54,934 nt of DNA from Alphaproteobacteria bacterium. GTDB lineage: Bacteria; Pseudomonadota; Alphaproteobacteria; UBA6615. Below the pieces are notes generated by a model, which ran no database searches, had not been told where the DNA came from, and saw nothing but the letters and a program-made list of their open reading frames with translations. The stretch lies in assembly GCA_028279245.1 (NCBI GenBank), contig JANQOE010000080.1, forward strand, positions 1 through 54,934. The letters are read 5' to 3'. The translations under genes were made by a program, and so were the position numbers. Each line of letters starts with the position of its first letter. Positions within the stretch are counted from its first letter, which is position 1. This document shows, piece after piece, positions 1 to 8,081 of the stretch.

Positions 1-305
1 CCCGCTACCTTGGCGACGCCGACGTGACACCGAACCCGTGTCTGGCGCCGCTGCGGACCCCGCCGTTCTATGGGATCGAGCTCGCTCTTAGCGATCTTGG
101 CACCGTGGCGGGTCTGTGTGCGGATCTCGATTGCCGAGTGCTCAATGCCGATGGGGCGCCCATCCCCGGCCTCTATGCCGTTGGCAACGACATGCAGTCG
201 ATTATGCGCGGGCGTTACCCGGGACCGGGGATCACGTTGGGCCCGGCGCTGACCTTCGGTTACCTGGCCGGCTTGAGCGTTGCCGCTGAGCCGGGTGCGG
301 CGTGA
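1..305 (+). CDS. FAD-dependent oxidoreductase, C-terminal fragment
   Basis: This is the last 100 or so residues of a gene that begins left of the window. The reading frame is open from position 3, so the 5' end is cut by the window and is not a start site. The tail contains 'GLYAVGNDM' and 'YPGPGITLGPALTFGYLAG', the C-terminal FAD-binding pattern of the fumarate reductase / 3-ketosteroid dehydrogenase flavoprotein family. In that family this segment closes over the flavin isoalloxazine ring. The substrate cannot be read from this part. The stop codon overlaps the start of the next gene (GTGA), so the two are translationally coupled, and the cluster with an SDR and sugar dehydrogenases suggests oxidation of a sugar, polyol or similar compound. 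Confidence 0.8.
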   Translation, partial: RYLGDADVTPNPCLAPLRTPPFYGIELALSDLGTVAGLCADLDCRVLNADGAPIPGLYAVGNDMQSIMRGRYPGPGITLGPALTFGYLAGLSVAAEPGAA

Positions 306-1198
306 AACGCGTCGTCGTCACCGGCGGCGGTGGGCTGCTTGGCAGCTACGTCGTCAGCGCGCTGCTGGAAGATGCCGAGGTGGTCGCTTTCGACCTCGCG
401 CCACCGGTCGACGACGTCGGTTTCATTCAGGCCTCGATCTTGGACCAACAGCGACTTCTCGATGCCTTCCGTGGCGCCGATGCCGTTGCCCACGTTGCTG
501 CTGCCCCCAACATCGGCAGTGGGTCGCCCGAGCACATCTTTGAATTGAACGTGCGCGGAACCTGGAACGTGCTGGAAGCGGCGCGTCTCGCCGGGGTCCG
601 CCGCGTCGTTTTATGCTCAAGCGACAGTGTCATGGGCAACACGGTTTGGCCGGAGCATTTCTGGTGCCCAGCATATCTCCCCGTGGACGAGGACCATCCG
701 GTGCGCCCAGCCGATCCCTACGCCTTGTCAAAGTTGCTGGGCGAGGAAGCCGGGCGAAGCTATGCCCGACGTGGTGTGGAGGTAGTTGCGCTACGGCCCG
801 TGTTCATCCTGTACCCGACGATGATGGGCGAGGTCCGCGCGCGGCAAGCCGATCCGCATAGGTATGTCGGTCCCTGTGCCGGCGGTCACTCGCCGGCAGG
901 CGGTGGCCTATGTTGGCATCATGTCGATCCGCGGGATGTGGCGGCCGCCTTCCGACTTGCGCTCTTCGCGCCATGGAATGGGTTTGCAGCATACTATCTA
1001 GCGGCCCCATCGACCCTCCATCCCCAGCCGACACTGGACCGTATCCGCGAGGCTTTCGAACGCCTGCCGGACAGATTTGATCGGGCACCATATGACGCGA
1101 ACCATTTTGCGCCGATGTACAGTACCGCGCGCGCGGCCGCGGATTTGGAATGGACCCCAATCTACGATCACCGAGCCGCCGCGGTAGGCGCCACCTGA
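302..1198 (+). CDS. NAD-dependent epimerase/dehydratase (extended SDR)
   Basis: A 298-residue extended short-chain dehydrogenase. The N-terminal Rossmann motif TGGGGLLG is at residues 7-14 and the catalytic YALSK (YxxxK) at 130-134, with a serine-rich strand (CSSDS) near 105 that supplies the third catalytic residue. The family acts on nucleotide sugars or free sugar derivatives with NAD(P) as cofactor. The length is a little short but normal. The start is GTG at 302, sharing 4 bases with the flavoprotein stop. The neighbouring Gfo/Idh/MocA genes suggest a carbohydrate pathway; the exact substrate cannot be assigned. Confidence 0.88.
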   Translation: MKRVVVTGGGGLLGSYVVSALLEDAEVVAFDLAPPVDDVGFIQASILDQQRLLDAFRGADAVAHVAAAPNIGSGSPEHIFELNVRGTWNVLEAARLAGVRRVVLCSSDSVMGNTVWPEHFWCPAYLPVDEDHPVRPADPYALSKLLGEEAGRSYARRGVEVVALRPVFILYPTMMGEVRARQADPHRYVGPCAGGHSPAGGGLCWHHVDPRDVAAAFRLALFAPWNGFAAYYLAAPSTLHPQPTLDRIREAFERLPDRFDRAPYDANHFAPMYSTARAAADLEWTPIYDHRAAAVGAT

Positions 1199-1634
1199 CC
1201 GGAGGAGACAAGTCGCCGCTCCTGGGCTAATAACACAAGCACCGGTTACCGAGGGGTCACGCCTACGCCGCATTCCGCGACCAAAGTCGTACTTTGGTCC
1301 ATCGCCGTTCGCCGATCCAAGCTAAAGTCGTTCCTGGAATGGTCGGTAGGGTTGGCGGGGGGGCGATAGGCCCCACTCTCGGTGCCATGGCGGGGGTACT
1401 GAAGGCGTCCGGGGTGCGGCCGATTTGGGGGTGGTCCGTTGCGCGGGGCTGTCCCATGTTGCTAGAAATCTCGGTATTGGCAGGCTGCGGCTGACGTTCC
1501 GGGCGGAGGTCTGGCTCCTCGATCAGAGCGCATGCCGGGGCTGTCGTGCGGTCGGTCCGTTGGCGGAATGGGGTCATCGGCGCCAGGCGACCGCTTCCTG
1601 GCCATCAGGCATTTCGTCGAGGGAGCAAGCATCA
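1199..1634. other. 436-bp gap with an orphan ribosome binding site
   Basis: No convincing gene fills this stretch. A strong Shine-Dalgarno sequence (GGAGGAG at about 1200-1206) lies just after the SDR stop, but no start codon follows it. This looks like the scar of a lost gene. A perfect 9-bp inverted repeat (GACCAAAGT/ACTTTGGTC) lies at 1279-1299. A weak open frame at 1294-1494 gives no recognisable protein. Confidence 0.5.
1279..1299. repeat. Perfect 9-bp inverted repeat
   Basis: GACCAAAGT (1279-1287), a 3-base loop CGT, then ACTTTGGTC (1291-1299). The short spacing and AT-rich arms fit an operator for a dimeric regulator or a small hairpin. It lies 336 bp upstream of the first Gfo/Idh/MocA gene. 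There is no T-run, so it is not a standard terminator. Confidence 0.5.
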
Positions 1635-2666
1635 ATGAGTAGTGTTCGCCTGGCCGTGATTGGCCTCGGCATGGCCTCGAAGCCGCATCTTGAGGCGTTG
1701 AAGCAGCTTGCTGGGGACGTGGAGGTTTCCGGCCTCTACAATCGGACCCTGTCGCGGGCGCGGGCCGCCGGCGACGCGTACGGGTTTCCGGTCTTCGAGA
1801 GCCTGGACGAGATTGCGGCGGACGATCGGACAGATGGGGTCATCGTCCTGACGCCGCCGGACCAGCGCGTCGAATTGGTCGAAACGCTGGCCAAGGCAGG
1901 CAAGCATATTCTGATTGAAAAGCCGGTGGAGCGGACGACCGATGTGGCCGTGCAGATTGTCGAACTCTGCGAACAGCACGACGTAACGCTGAGCGTTGTG
2001 TTTCAGCACCGATTTCGGGCGAGTTCGGAGCGCGCGGCGAAGGCGGTCCGCGATGGTGAACTTGGCGAAATCGCTTGCGTTCGGGCGAACGTGCCGTGGT
2101 GGCGTCCCCAATCCTACTACGACGAGCCGGGGCGTGGGACCTATGCGCGGGACGGCGGCGGTGTGCTGATGAGCCAGGCGATCCACACGCTCGACCTGTT
2201 GTTGAGCCTGACCGGTCCGGCGGCGCGGGTGCAAGGGTTTACGGCGACCACCCGGATGCACCGGATGGAAAGCGAGGACTTTGCCGCCGCCGGGATCCAG
2301 TTTGCTTCCGGCGCCGTCGGCGCGATTACCGCGACAACCGCAACCTATCCCGGCGAGACCGAGAGTATTTCGATCGATGGTACCGCGGCGAGCATCACAG
2401 TGCTCGGCCGCCACGCCACCCTACGGCGTCAGGATGGGTCGGTGGAGACTGTTGGCGAGGACGATACGGATACGGGAGGCGGGGCGGACCCGATGGCCTT
2501 TCCCTGCGACTGGCACCGCGCGCTGATCGCCGATTTCGGCAATGCGATAGCGACCGGTGGCGTGCCGCGGATCACCGGACGGCAGGCCCTGAACGTGCAT
2601 GCGCTGATCGACGGTATTGTCGCGTCGGCGAAGCAGGAGAAGATGGTAGATATCCGGGCCTTCTAG
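1635..2666 (+). CDS. Gfo/Idh/MocA family oxidoreductase
   Basis: A 343-residue NAD(P)-dependent sugar or polyol dehydrogenase. The N-terminal Rossmann fold carries GLGMAS at residues 10-15. The family hallmark EKP is at 95-97 (HILIEKPVE), where the lysine takes part in catalysis and cofactor binding. The C-terminal alpha/beta domain follows from about residue 125. The frame is open further upstream, but ATG at 1635 places the Rossmann strand at the expected distance, and GAGGGAGC about 6 bases upstream acts as ribosome binding site. It is followed 58 bp downstream by a second member of the same superfamily. Confidence 0.92.
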   Translation: MSSVRLAVIGLGMASKPHLEALKQLAGDVEVSGLYNRTLSRARAAGDAYGFPVFESLDEIAADDRTDGVIVLTPPDQRVELVETLAKAGKHILIEKPVERTTDVAVQIVELCEQHDVTLSVVFQHRFRASSERAAKAVRDGELGEIACVRANVPWWRPQSYYDEPGRGTYARDGGGVLMSQAIHTLDLLLSLTGPAARVQGFTATTRMHRMESEDFAAAGIQFASGAVGAITATTATYPGETESISIDGTAASITVLGRHATLRRQDGSVETVGEDDTDTGGGADPMAFPCDWHRALIADFGNAIATGGVPRITGRQALNVHALIDGIVASAKQEKMVDIRAF

Positions 2667-2724
2667 CGTTCCGACAGTCTGGCAACCATTTCCTTTCCCT
2701 ATTCCCGAAGGCTGTAGAGGCGTC

Positions 2725-3771
2725 ATGAGCAAGGACTACCCAACCCTGAAATTCGCGGCTATCGGCCTCGACCACCGGCATATCTACGACCAGGTGGGTA
2801 GCCTGCGCGGCATCGGCGCCGAGTGTGTCGGCTATTGGTCGAGCGAAGATGTGCCGCCGATCGAGGGCTTCGTGAAGCGGTTCCCGGACGTCCCGCGTAT
2901 CGAAGACAAGGCGCAGCTGCTGGAAGATCCCTCAGTGCAGTTGATTGTCACCGCCGGTATTCCGTCGGTGCGGGCGGACATCGCGATCGAAGCTATGCGG
3001 CATGGCAAGGACGTCATGGTCGACAAGCCGGGCGTGGTAACGGAGGAGCAGCTTGCCGCGGTGCGGGAGGTCCAAGCGGAGACGGGACGGATTTACTCGG
3101 TGAACTTCACGGAGCGTTTCGAGGTCCGCGCGGTGACCCGGGCCGAGGAGTTGATTAAGGCGGGTGCCATAGGGCGGGTTGTCCAGACCATCGGGCTGGG
3201 GCCGCACCGGCTCAACAAGCCGACGCGCCCGGACTGGTTCTTCAAACGGGCCGAATATGGCGGGATTCTCGCGGATATCGGATCACATCAGATCGATCAA
3301 TTTCTGCATCTAACCGGATCGACGGACGCGGAGGTTGTCACGAGTTCGGTTGGCAACTTCGCGAACCCGGAAACGCCGGAGTTGGAAGACTTCGGCGAAT
3401 TTCTGCTGCGCAGCGATCATGCATCCTGCTACGTCCGCCTGGATTGGTATACCCCGGACGGACTAGCGAACTGGGGCGACGGGCGCCTGACCATTCTCGG
3501 GACCGAGGGCTTCATCGAGCTGCGGAAATATGTCGACATAGGTGGGCGCCCGGGGACCAATCACTTGTTCCTCGTCGACAAGAACGAGACGCGCTACATC
3601 GACTGCAGCGACGCCGAACTGCCCTACTACACTAATATGCGCGCCGACATCTTCGACCGCACAGAGACGGCCATGCCCCAGTCGCACTGTTTCAAGGTTT
3701 GTGAACTGGCCTTGCGCGCGCAGAAGCAGGCGACACGGCGTGGATCGCTCGCGAGGGCGGCGCAAGGATGA
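2725..3771 (+). CDS. Gfo/Idh/MocA family oxidoreductase (DKP variant)
   Basis: A 348-residue second member of the superfamily, only distantly similar to the one upstream. The Rossmann region reads AAIGLDHRHIYDQ near residue 11 in place of the usual GxGxxG, and the lysine motif is DKPG at 100-103 instead of EKP. Such variants are common among family members of unknown substrate. The C-terminal substrate domain includes 'GGILADIGSHQIDQFL', the conserved G-x-L-x-D-x-G-x-H-x-I-D pattern. The stop TGA overlaps the ATG of the frameshifted remnant that follows (ATGA at 3768-3771), so it once headed a coupled pair. Confidence 0.9.
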   Translation: MSKDYPTLKFAAIGLDHRHIYDQVGSLRGIGAECVGYWSSEDVPPIEGFVKRFPDVPRIEDKAQLLEDPSVQLIVTAGIPSVRADIAIEAMRHGKDVMVDKPGVVTEEQLAAVREVQAETGRIYSVNFTERFEVRAVTRAEELIKAGAIGRVVQTIGLGPHRLNKPTRPDWFFKRAEYGGILADIGSHQIDQFLHLTGSTDAEVVTSSVGNFANPETPELEDFGEFLLRSDHASCYVRLDWYTPDGLANWGDGRLTILGTEGFIELRKYVDIGGRPGTNHLFLVDKNETRYIDCSDAELPYYTNMRADIFDRTETAMPQSHCFKVCELALRAQKQATRRGSLARAAQG

Positions 3772-3901
3772 AGCATCGGGTTGCGTTCTCGGCGTGGGTA
3801 TCGGGGCGGCACACCTGAAAGGACACCGGGCCGTGCCCGACATGTTCGATGCGCGGCTGATTTGTGATGCGGCGACGGACCGGGCACGATGGGCGGCGTG
3901 A
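3768..3901 (+). pseudogene. Frameshifted, truncated Gfo/Idh/MocA remnant
   Basis: An ATG at 3768 overlaps the upstream stop (ATGA) and starts MKHRVAF, which then runs into a stop after 16 codons. Shifting frame near 3788 gives LGVGIGAAHLKGHRAVPD followed by a segment ending ARLICDAATDRARWAA. That is a typical Gfo/Idh/MocA N-terminal Rossmann unit: strand, GxGxxAxxH, helix, then a strand ending in an acidic residue. A single missing base near 3788 explains the break. The shifted frame stops at 3901 after about 45 residues, where a full gene would need roughly 300 more. It therefore looks like the broken 5' end of a third dehydrogenase in the same operon. Confidence 0.75.
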
Positions 3902-3939
3902 TCGCTTTCAGCGGTCGCACGAACACCGGACTGAAGTAG

Positions 3940-4962
3940 CTAGTAGGCGCGTTCCACGCTGTGCGCAGCGCAGTCGTGGAGCGCGTCGCGATAACGGCTG
4001 GGCGGGAGTGCTTCTAATGCATTGCAGGCGCGGTCAACATAGGTGCGAGCCAGTTCGAGCGTGTCATCCATCGCGCCGTAGCGCCGCAGGATACCGCCTG
4101 CTTGCTGAAAGTCGCCGTCGCGTTGGTTTTGGTCCTCGAGCGTGCGCTTCCAGAAGTTCCGTTCCTCGGTGGTGCCACGCTGCAGGGCGAGGACGACCGG
4201 GAGCGTCAGTTTGCCGTCGCGGAAGTCGCCGCCGACCGGTTTCCCAAGTTCTTGCTCGTTCGCCGCGTAGTCGAGATGGTCGTCGACGAGTTGGAAGGCG
4301 ATGCCGAGGTTTTGGCCATAGTCGGCGAGGTTTTGCTGCACGGTCGGCGGCTGGCCGGCGATGACGGCACCCACCTCGCATGCCGCGGCGAACAAGGCGG
4401 CCGTCTTTGACTCAATAACATTCAGGTAAGCCTCGACCGACGTCGTGGTGTCGTTTGCGGTGACGAGTTGTTGAACCTCGCCTTCGGCGATGACGGCGCT
4501 GGCGTTCGAGAGGATGCGCAGCACGTCCATCGCACCTGTCTCAACCATCAACTGGAACGCCCGGCTAAACAAGAAGTCGCCAACGAGCACGCTTGGCTGG
4601 TTGCCCCATATCGCCTTGGCCGAATCCTGGCCGCGGCGCAGAGCGGAATCGTCGACCACATCATCATGCAGCAGGGTTGCCGTGTGGATGAATTCCACGG
4701 TGGCGGCCAGCGCGACGTGGTGCTCGCCGCGGTACCCGCAAAGACGGGCCGATGCCAGGGTCAGCATTGGGCGGAGCCGTTTGCCACCGGCCGCGATGAT
4801 GTAGCCGGCAATCTGGGGGATCAGCCCGACGTCCGACTGCATACGCTCCATGATCAAGGCGTTTACCTTGACCATGTCCTTCCCGCATAGCTTGCGTAGC
4901 GCGTCGAAGCCCGCGGGTCGGCTGGCGGTCGCGGGCTGGTTGACGTGGGCGACGACAGTCAC
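3940..4962 (-). CDS. ispB: Polyprenyl diphosphate synthase (octaprenyl type)
   Basis: A 340-residue trans-prenyltransferase of the IspB/farnesyl diphosphate synthase superfamily. The first aspartate-rich motif DDVVD is at residues 100-104 and the second DDHLD at 227-231; both bind Mg2+ and the allylic diphosphate. GKRLRP near residue 60 binds isopentenyl diphosphate. The product is normally the long side chain of ubiquinone. The chain length is inferred from family size and not from residues. It is transcribed away from the DUF2007 gene, with a 110-bp divergent promoter region that contains a GGGGCT/AGCCCC hairpin in its own leader. Confidence 0.93.
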   Translation of the reverse strand: MTVVAHVNQPATASRPAGFDALRKLCGKDMVKVNALIMERMQSDVGLIPQIAGYIIAAGGKRLRPMLTLASARLCGYRGEHHVALAATVEFIHTATLLHDDVVDDSALRRGQDSAKAIWGNQPSVLVGDFLFSRAFQLMVETGAMDVLRILSNASAVIAEGEVQQLVTANDTTTSVEAYLNVIESKTAALFAAACEVGAVIAGQPPTVQQNLADYGQNLGIAFQLVDDHLDYAANEQELGKPVGGDFRDGKLTLPVVLALQRGTTEERNFWKRTLEDQNQRDGDFQQAGGILRRYGAMDDTLELARTYVDRACNALEALPPSRYRDALHDCAAHSVERAY

Positions 4963-5072
4963 CTAGATGCTCCTCAAGATGGGGCTTTGGCTCGAGCCCC
5001 CGTCCTGGACCGGAGCATAGGGGACCGGCTGACTCGGTCAAGCGCGGTCGGTGTCGCAGTCAGGAGGAGCTG
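4963..5072. promoter_or_regulatory. Divergent promoter region ispB / DUF2007
   Basis: 110 bp between two start codons on opposite strands, so it should hold promoters for both. An inverted repeat GGGGCT (4981-4986) / AGCCCC (4995-5000) lies in the ispB leader. AGGAGGAG close before 5073 is the ribosome binding site for the plus-strand gene. No clear -35/-10 pair stands out. Confidence 0.45.
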
Positions 5073-5288
5073 GTGCGCGAAGTCCTGCGAAGCAATGACG
5101 CCGTACAGCTGTCGTTTTTTGTGGCTTTGCTGAAGAATCAGGGCATTCCAACCGTAGTGCTGGATTCACACACTTCGGTGCTGGAAGGTAGCGCTAGCGC
5201 CATCCTGCAGCGCGTTATGGTCGCAGATGACCAGCAAGCGCAGGCGCGCCGAATCTTGCGGGAAGCGGGATGGACCGCGCCGTCCTGA
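5073..5288 (+). CDS. DUF2007 family small protein
   Basis: A 71-residue protein matching the DUF2007 'putative signal-transducing' family. The pattern is an N-terminal strand (MREVLRSND), then 'LSFFVALLKNQGIPTVVLD', and a C-terminal half ending in a helix 'ARRILREAGW'. The function is unknown; the fold is a small alpha/beta domain that often precedes TrmN6-like methylases in alphaproteobacteria. The start is GTG at 5073 with a strong AGGAGGAG ribosome binding site. The last 19 bases overlap the methyltransferase start, which indicates translational coupling. Confidence 0.85.
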   Translation: MREVLRSNDAVQLSFFVALLKNQGIPTVVLDSHTSVLEGSASAILQRVMVADDQQAQARRILREAGWTAPS

Positions 5289-6046
5289 AGGGCAGTCCGG
5301 ATGGCGGCGACCTGACCACCGACCTTATGCTGGGCGGCGCGGTAAGGTTACTCCAGCCGAAGATGGGCTACCGGGCGGCGATCGATCCCGTTCTGTTGGC
5401 TGCGGCGGTCTCCGCCGGACCGGGCGAGCGGGTTTTGGAGCTGGGTTGCGGGGTCGGGACCGTATCCCTGTGCCTTGCCAAGCGGTTGCCGTTCCTTCAC
5501 GTCACCGGGATTGACGCCGATGCGGCGGTAGTGGCGCTGGCGCGGTCGAATGCCGCGGCCAACCAGCTTGATGACCGGCTGACGTTCGAGATTGGCGATG
5601 TGGCCACGCTAGACGACGCTGTCGCCGGCGGTGGGTTCGACCAAGTGGTCGCCAATCCGCCGTTCCTGCCGGCGCAGCGGGCGACGATGCCGAACTCGGC
5701 GTTCGCGCAGACGTCTGAAATCGAAGGCGATGCCGGGTTGGATCTTTGGTTAACGGCGATGCTGCGCATGGTGAGACCGAAGGGGCGGCTGACCCTGATC
5801 CACCGGGCCGATCGCCTGGACGAGATACTTCAAGAGCTGGCTGGGCGCGCCGGGGATATCCGGCTGTTTCCACTGTGGCCAAGGCAGGGGAGCCAGGCCA
5901 AGCGAATAATTGTGGCAGCACGGCGTGGCGTGCGGTCGCCGATGCGGCTACAACCGGGCCTGATTCTCCATCACGGCGACGCGTTTACGCCCGAAGCGGA
6001 TCGGGTGCTGCGCGGCGGGCATGGGATCGAGGGCCTCTGGGGTTAG
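5270..6046 (+). CDS. TrmN6-like SAM-dependent methyltransferase
   Basis: A 258-residue class I methyltransferase. The SAM-binding loop ELGCGVG is at residues 57-63 and the catalytic NPPF motif at 129-132. NPPF is typical of N6-adenine methylases such as TrmN6, which modifies A37 of tRNA-Val. The opening section 'TTDLMLGGAVRLLQPKMGYR' matches the start of that family, where 'QP..GYR' precedes the methylase core. Assignment to tRNA is by family; the rRNA and protein-glutamine methylases share NPPF. It overlaps the DUF2007 gene. Confidence 0.88.
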   Translation: MDRAVLKGSPDGGDLTTDLMLGGAVRLLQPKMGYRAAIDPVLLAAAVSAGPGERVLELGCGVGTVSLCLAKRLPFLHVTGIDADAAVVALARSNAAANQLDDRLTFEIGDVATLDDAVAGGGFDQVVANPPFLPAQRATMPNSAFAQTSEIEGDAGLDLWLTAMLRMVRPKGRLTLIHRADRLDEILQELAGRAGDIRLFPLWPRQGSQAKRIIVAARRGVRSPMRLQPGLILHHGDAFTPEADRVLRGGHGIEGLWG

Positions 6047-6064
6047 AAACAACCGGGTCACCGC

Positions 6065-6928
6065 ATGGCATCGTTTCGGGACGAGATCGGCAAGCTCCTG
6101 CCTTTTGAGCGCTTCCAGAACCCGCCGCCGGTGGTCGGCGTCGTGCGGCTGTCGGGAACGATTGCGGCCGGATCGCCAGGATTGCGCCGGAGCGCGCTCA
6201 ATCTGCAGGGATTGGCTGGCCCGCTGGAGAAGCTCTTCAAGCTGTCCCACCTCAAGGCTGTGGCGCTGCTGGTGAACTCGCCGGGCGGTTCCCCGGTTCA
6301 GTCCTCGCTGATCGCCCGGCGGATTCGCGACCATGCGGCGGAACAGAAGGTTCCGGTCATCGCGTTCGTCGAAGATGTCGCGGCGTCTGGGGGGTATTGG
6401 CTGGCCTGCGCCGGGGACGAGATTTTCGTCGACGAGAGTTCGATCGTTGGCTCCATCGGCGTCATTTTCGCCTCCTTCGGGTTTCAGGAGTTGATTGGAC
6501 GGTACGGGATCGAACGGCGGATCCATACTGCCGGTACGAAGAAGAGCGCGCTCGACCCGTTTGTCCCGGAGGACCGCGATGATGTGCTGCGGCTGCGGGC
6601 GGCGCAGTCGGACATACACGACGCCTTTAAGGCTCATGTGCGGGAACGACGGGCGGGCAAGCTCAACGCGCCGGAGGACGAGCTCTTCAGTGGCGAGTTT
6701 TGGACCGGCCGGCGGGCAATTGACCTGGGCCTGGCCGATGGTATTGGCAACGTTCGCGGCCTCATGCGCGAGCGGTATGGCGAGCGGGTGAAGCTGGTGG
6801 CCGTCGGCCAACGTGGCGGATGGCTCAGGCGCCGTTTCGGCATGAGCGCGCCGGCCCCCCGCGATTGGGCCGATGGCGTGCTTGAGTCGGTCGAGGACCG
6901 AGCCCTTTGGGCCCGCTACGGCCTTTAG
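6065..6928 (+). CDS. S49 family peptidase (SppA/SohB-like), soluble
   Basis: A 287-residue serine protease of the signal peptide peptidase A family. NSPGG at residues 71-75 forms the oxyanion region. The nucleophile is Ser108 in VAASGGYW, and the general-base lysine is probably Lys159 or Lys160 in AGTKKSALDPF. The single-domain size fits the short 36-kDa SppA type. No signal peptide or transmembrane helix is visible at the N-terminus (MASFRDEIGKLLPFERF), so this version looks cytoplasmic or peripheral. Family members cleave remnant signal peptides or quality-control substrates at the membrane. Confidence 0.88.
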   Translation: MASFRDEIGKLLPFERFQNPPPVVGVVRLSGTIAAGSPGLRRSALNLQGLAGPLEKLFKLSHLKAVALLVNSPGGSPVQSSLIARRIRDHAAEQKVPVIAFVEDVAASGGYWLACAGDEIFVDESSIVGSIGVIFASFGFQELIGRYGIERRIHTAGTKKSALDPFVPEDRDDVLRLRAAQSDIHDAFKAHVRERRAGKLNAPEDELFSGEFWTGRRAIDLGLADGIGNVRGLMRERYGERVKLVAVGQRGGWLRRRFGMSAPAPRDWADGVLESVEDRALWARYGL

Positions 6929-6974
6929 CCCAGATCGCTTGACCGTCGTACTCACGCTCGCCTAAGACCTCGCG

Positions 6975-7199
6975 ATGTTCGGGTTCTCCTTCGCCAAGAT
7001 TGCCGTTCTTGTAGTGGTGATTGTTGTGGTCTGGCAGGCCTTCAAATACTTCGGTCAGGCTGGGCAAGCCAGCCGCGCGAAGGCGAAAGAAAACCCGCCC
7101 GATCCGAGCCGGATTGAGACGGAGCAGTGCGCTGTCTGCGGCGTCTACGTTTCCAATTCGGCCGGAAATTGCGGCAAGAAGGACTGTCCCTATGGCTGA
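6975..7199 (+). CDS. Small membrane protein with C-terminal zinc ribbon
   Basis: A 74-residue protein. Residues 5-25 form one hydrophobic helix (rich in V and I), followed by a basic stretch. A four-cysteine ribbon follows: C52, C55, C66 and C71 (CAVCG, then [10 protein letters not shown]). This layout fits a membrane-anchored small zinc- or metal-binding protein. Similar small PP0621-like proteins occur beside other housekeeping genes, but no function is known. The final 8 bases overlap the glyQ start, so it is probably co-transcribed with glyQ and glyS. Confidence 0.8.
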   Translation: MFGFSFAKIAVLVVVIVVVWQAFKYFGQAGQASRAKAKENPPDPSRIETEQCAVCGVYVSNSAGNCGKKDCPYG

Positions 7200-8079
7200 T
7201 ACACCGGCGGCGAGCCGGCTGAGTTTTCAAGACCTTATCGCCAAGCTGCAGGCCTATTGGTCGGCGCAGGGTTGCGTGATCCTGCAGCCCTACGACATGG
7301 AAGTCGGTGCGGGCACCTTCCATCCGGCCACCACACTGCGGGCGTTAGGGTCTTCGCCATGGAAAACGGCCTATGTGCAGCCGGTGCGGCGACCGGCCGA
7401 TGGCCGCTATGGGGACAACCCGAACCGGCTGCAGCACTATTATCAGTTTCAGGTGATGCTGAAGCCATCGCCGGCTAACAACCAGGACCTCTATCTGGCG
7501 AGCCTGCAGGACCTCGGGATCGATCCGAAGCGGCATGATATCCGCTTCGTCGAGGACGATTGGGAGAGTCCGACCCTCGGCGCCTGGGGTGTCGGCTGGG
7601 AGGTGTGGTGCGACGGCATGGAGGTGAGCCAGTACACCTACTTCCAACAGGTCGGTGGCATCGACTGCGACCCGGTTGCGGTGGAGATCACCTACGGGCT
7701 GGAACGTTTGGCGATGTATATCCAGGGCGTTTCCAACGTCTATGACCTCGACTTCAACGGTCAGGGTGTCACTTACGGCGACGTGTTCCATAAGGCCGAG
7801 GTCGAGTTCAGCACATTCAACTTCGAAGTTGCCGAGACGGACGCGTTGTTCCGTCATTTTGAGGATGCGGAGCAGGCGTGCGGGCGTTTATTGGCTGAAA
7901 AACAGCCGTTGGTGTTGCCGGCCTATGACCAGTGCATCAAGGCGAGCCATGTCTTCAACCTGCTGGATGCACGCGGTGTGATCTCGGTGACGGAACGTCA
8001 GGCGTATATCGGACGGGTTCGTGCCCTGGCGAAGGCGAGTTGCGAGGCGTGGCTAGTGACACGCGAGGCCGCCGACTAG
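7192..8079 (+). CDS. glyQ: Glycyl-tRNA synthetase alpha subunit
   Basis: A 295-residue catalytic alpha subunit of the bacterial alpha2beta2 glycyl-tRNA synthetase, which activates glycine with ATP and charges tRNA-Gly. It begins '[20 protein letters not shown]' and carries '[18 protein letters not shown]' and '[19 protein letters not shown]', the class II active-site segments diagnostic of GlyQ. An open frame extends upstream to 7021, but ATG at 7192 matches the family N-terminus and overlaps the preceding stop. glyS follows after 2 bases. Confidence 0.98.
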   Translation: MADTPAASRLSFQDLIAKLQAYWSAQGCVILQPYDMEVGAGTFHPATTLRALGSSPWKTAYVQPVRRPADGRYGDNPNRLQHYYQFQVMLKPSPANNQDLYLASLQDLGIDPKRHDIRFVEDDWESPTLGAWGVGWEVWCDGMEVSQYTYFQQVGGIDCDPVAVEITYGLERLAMYIQGVSNVYDLDFNGQGVTYGDVFHKAEVEFSTFNFEVAETDALFRHFEDAEQACGRLLAEKQPLVLPAYDQCIKASHVFNLLDARGVISVTERQAYIGRVRALAKASCEAWLVTREAAD

Positions 8080-8081
8080 AC

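Noticed and set aside
1294-1494. Open frame of 66 codons in the gap after the SDR gene, glycine-rich and faintly like a Rossmann start
   Set aside because: No ribosome binding site, no clear family pattern and poor spacing of the glycines; not strong enough to call even as a remnant.
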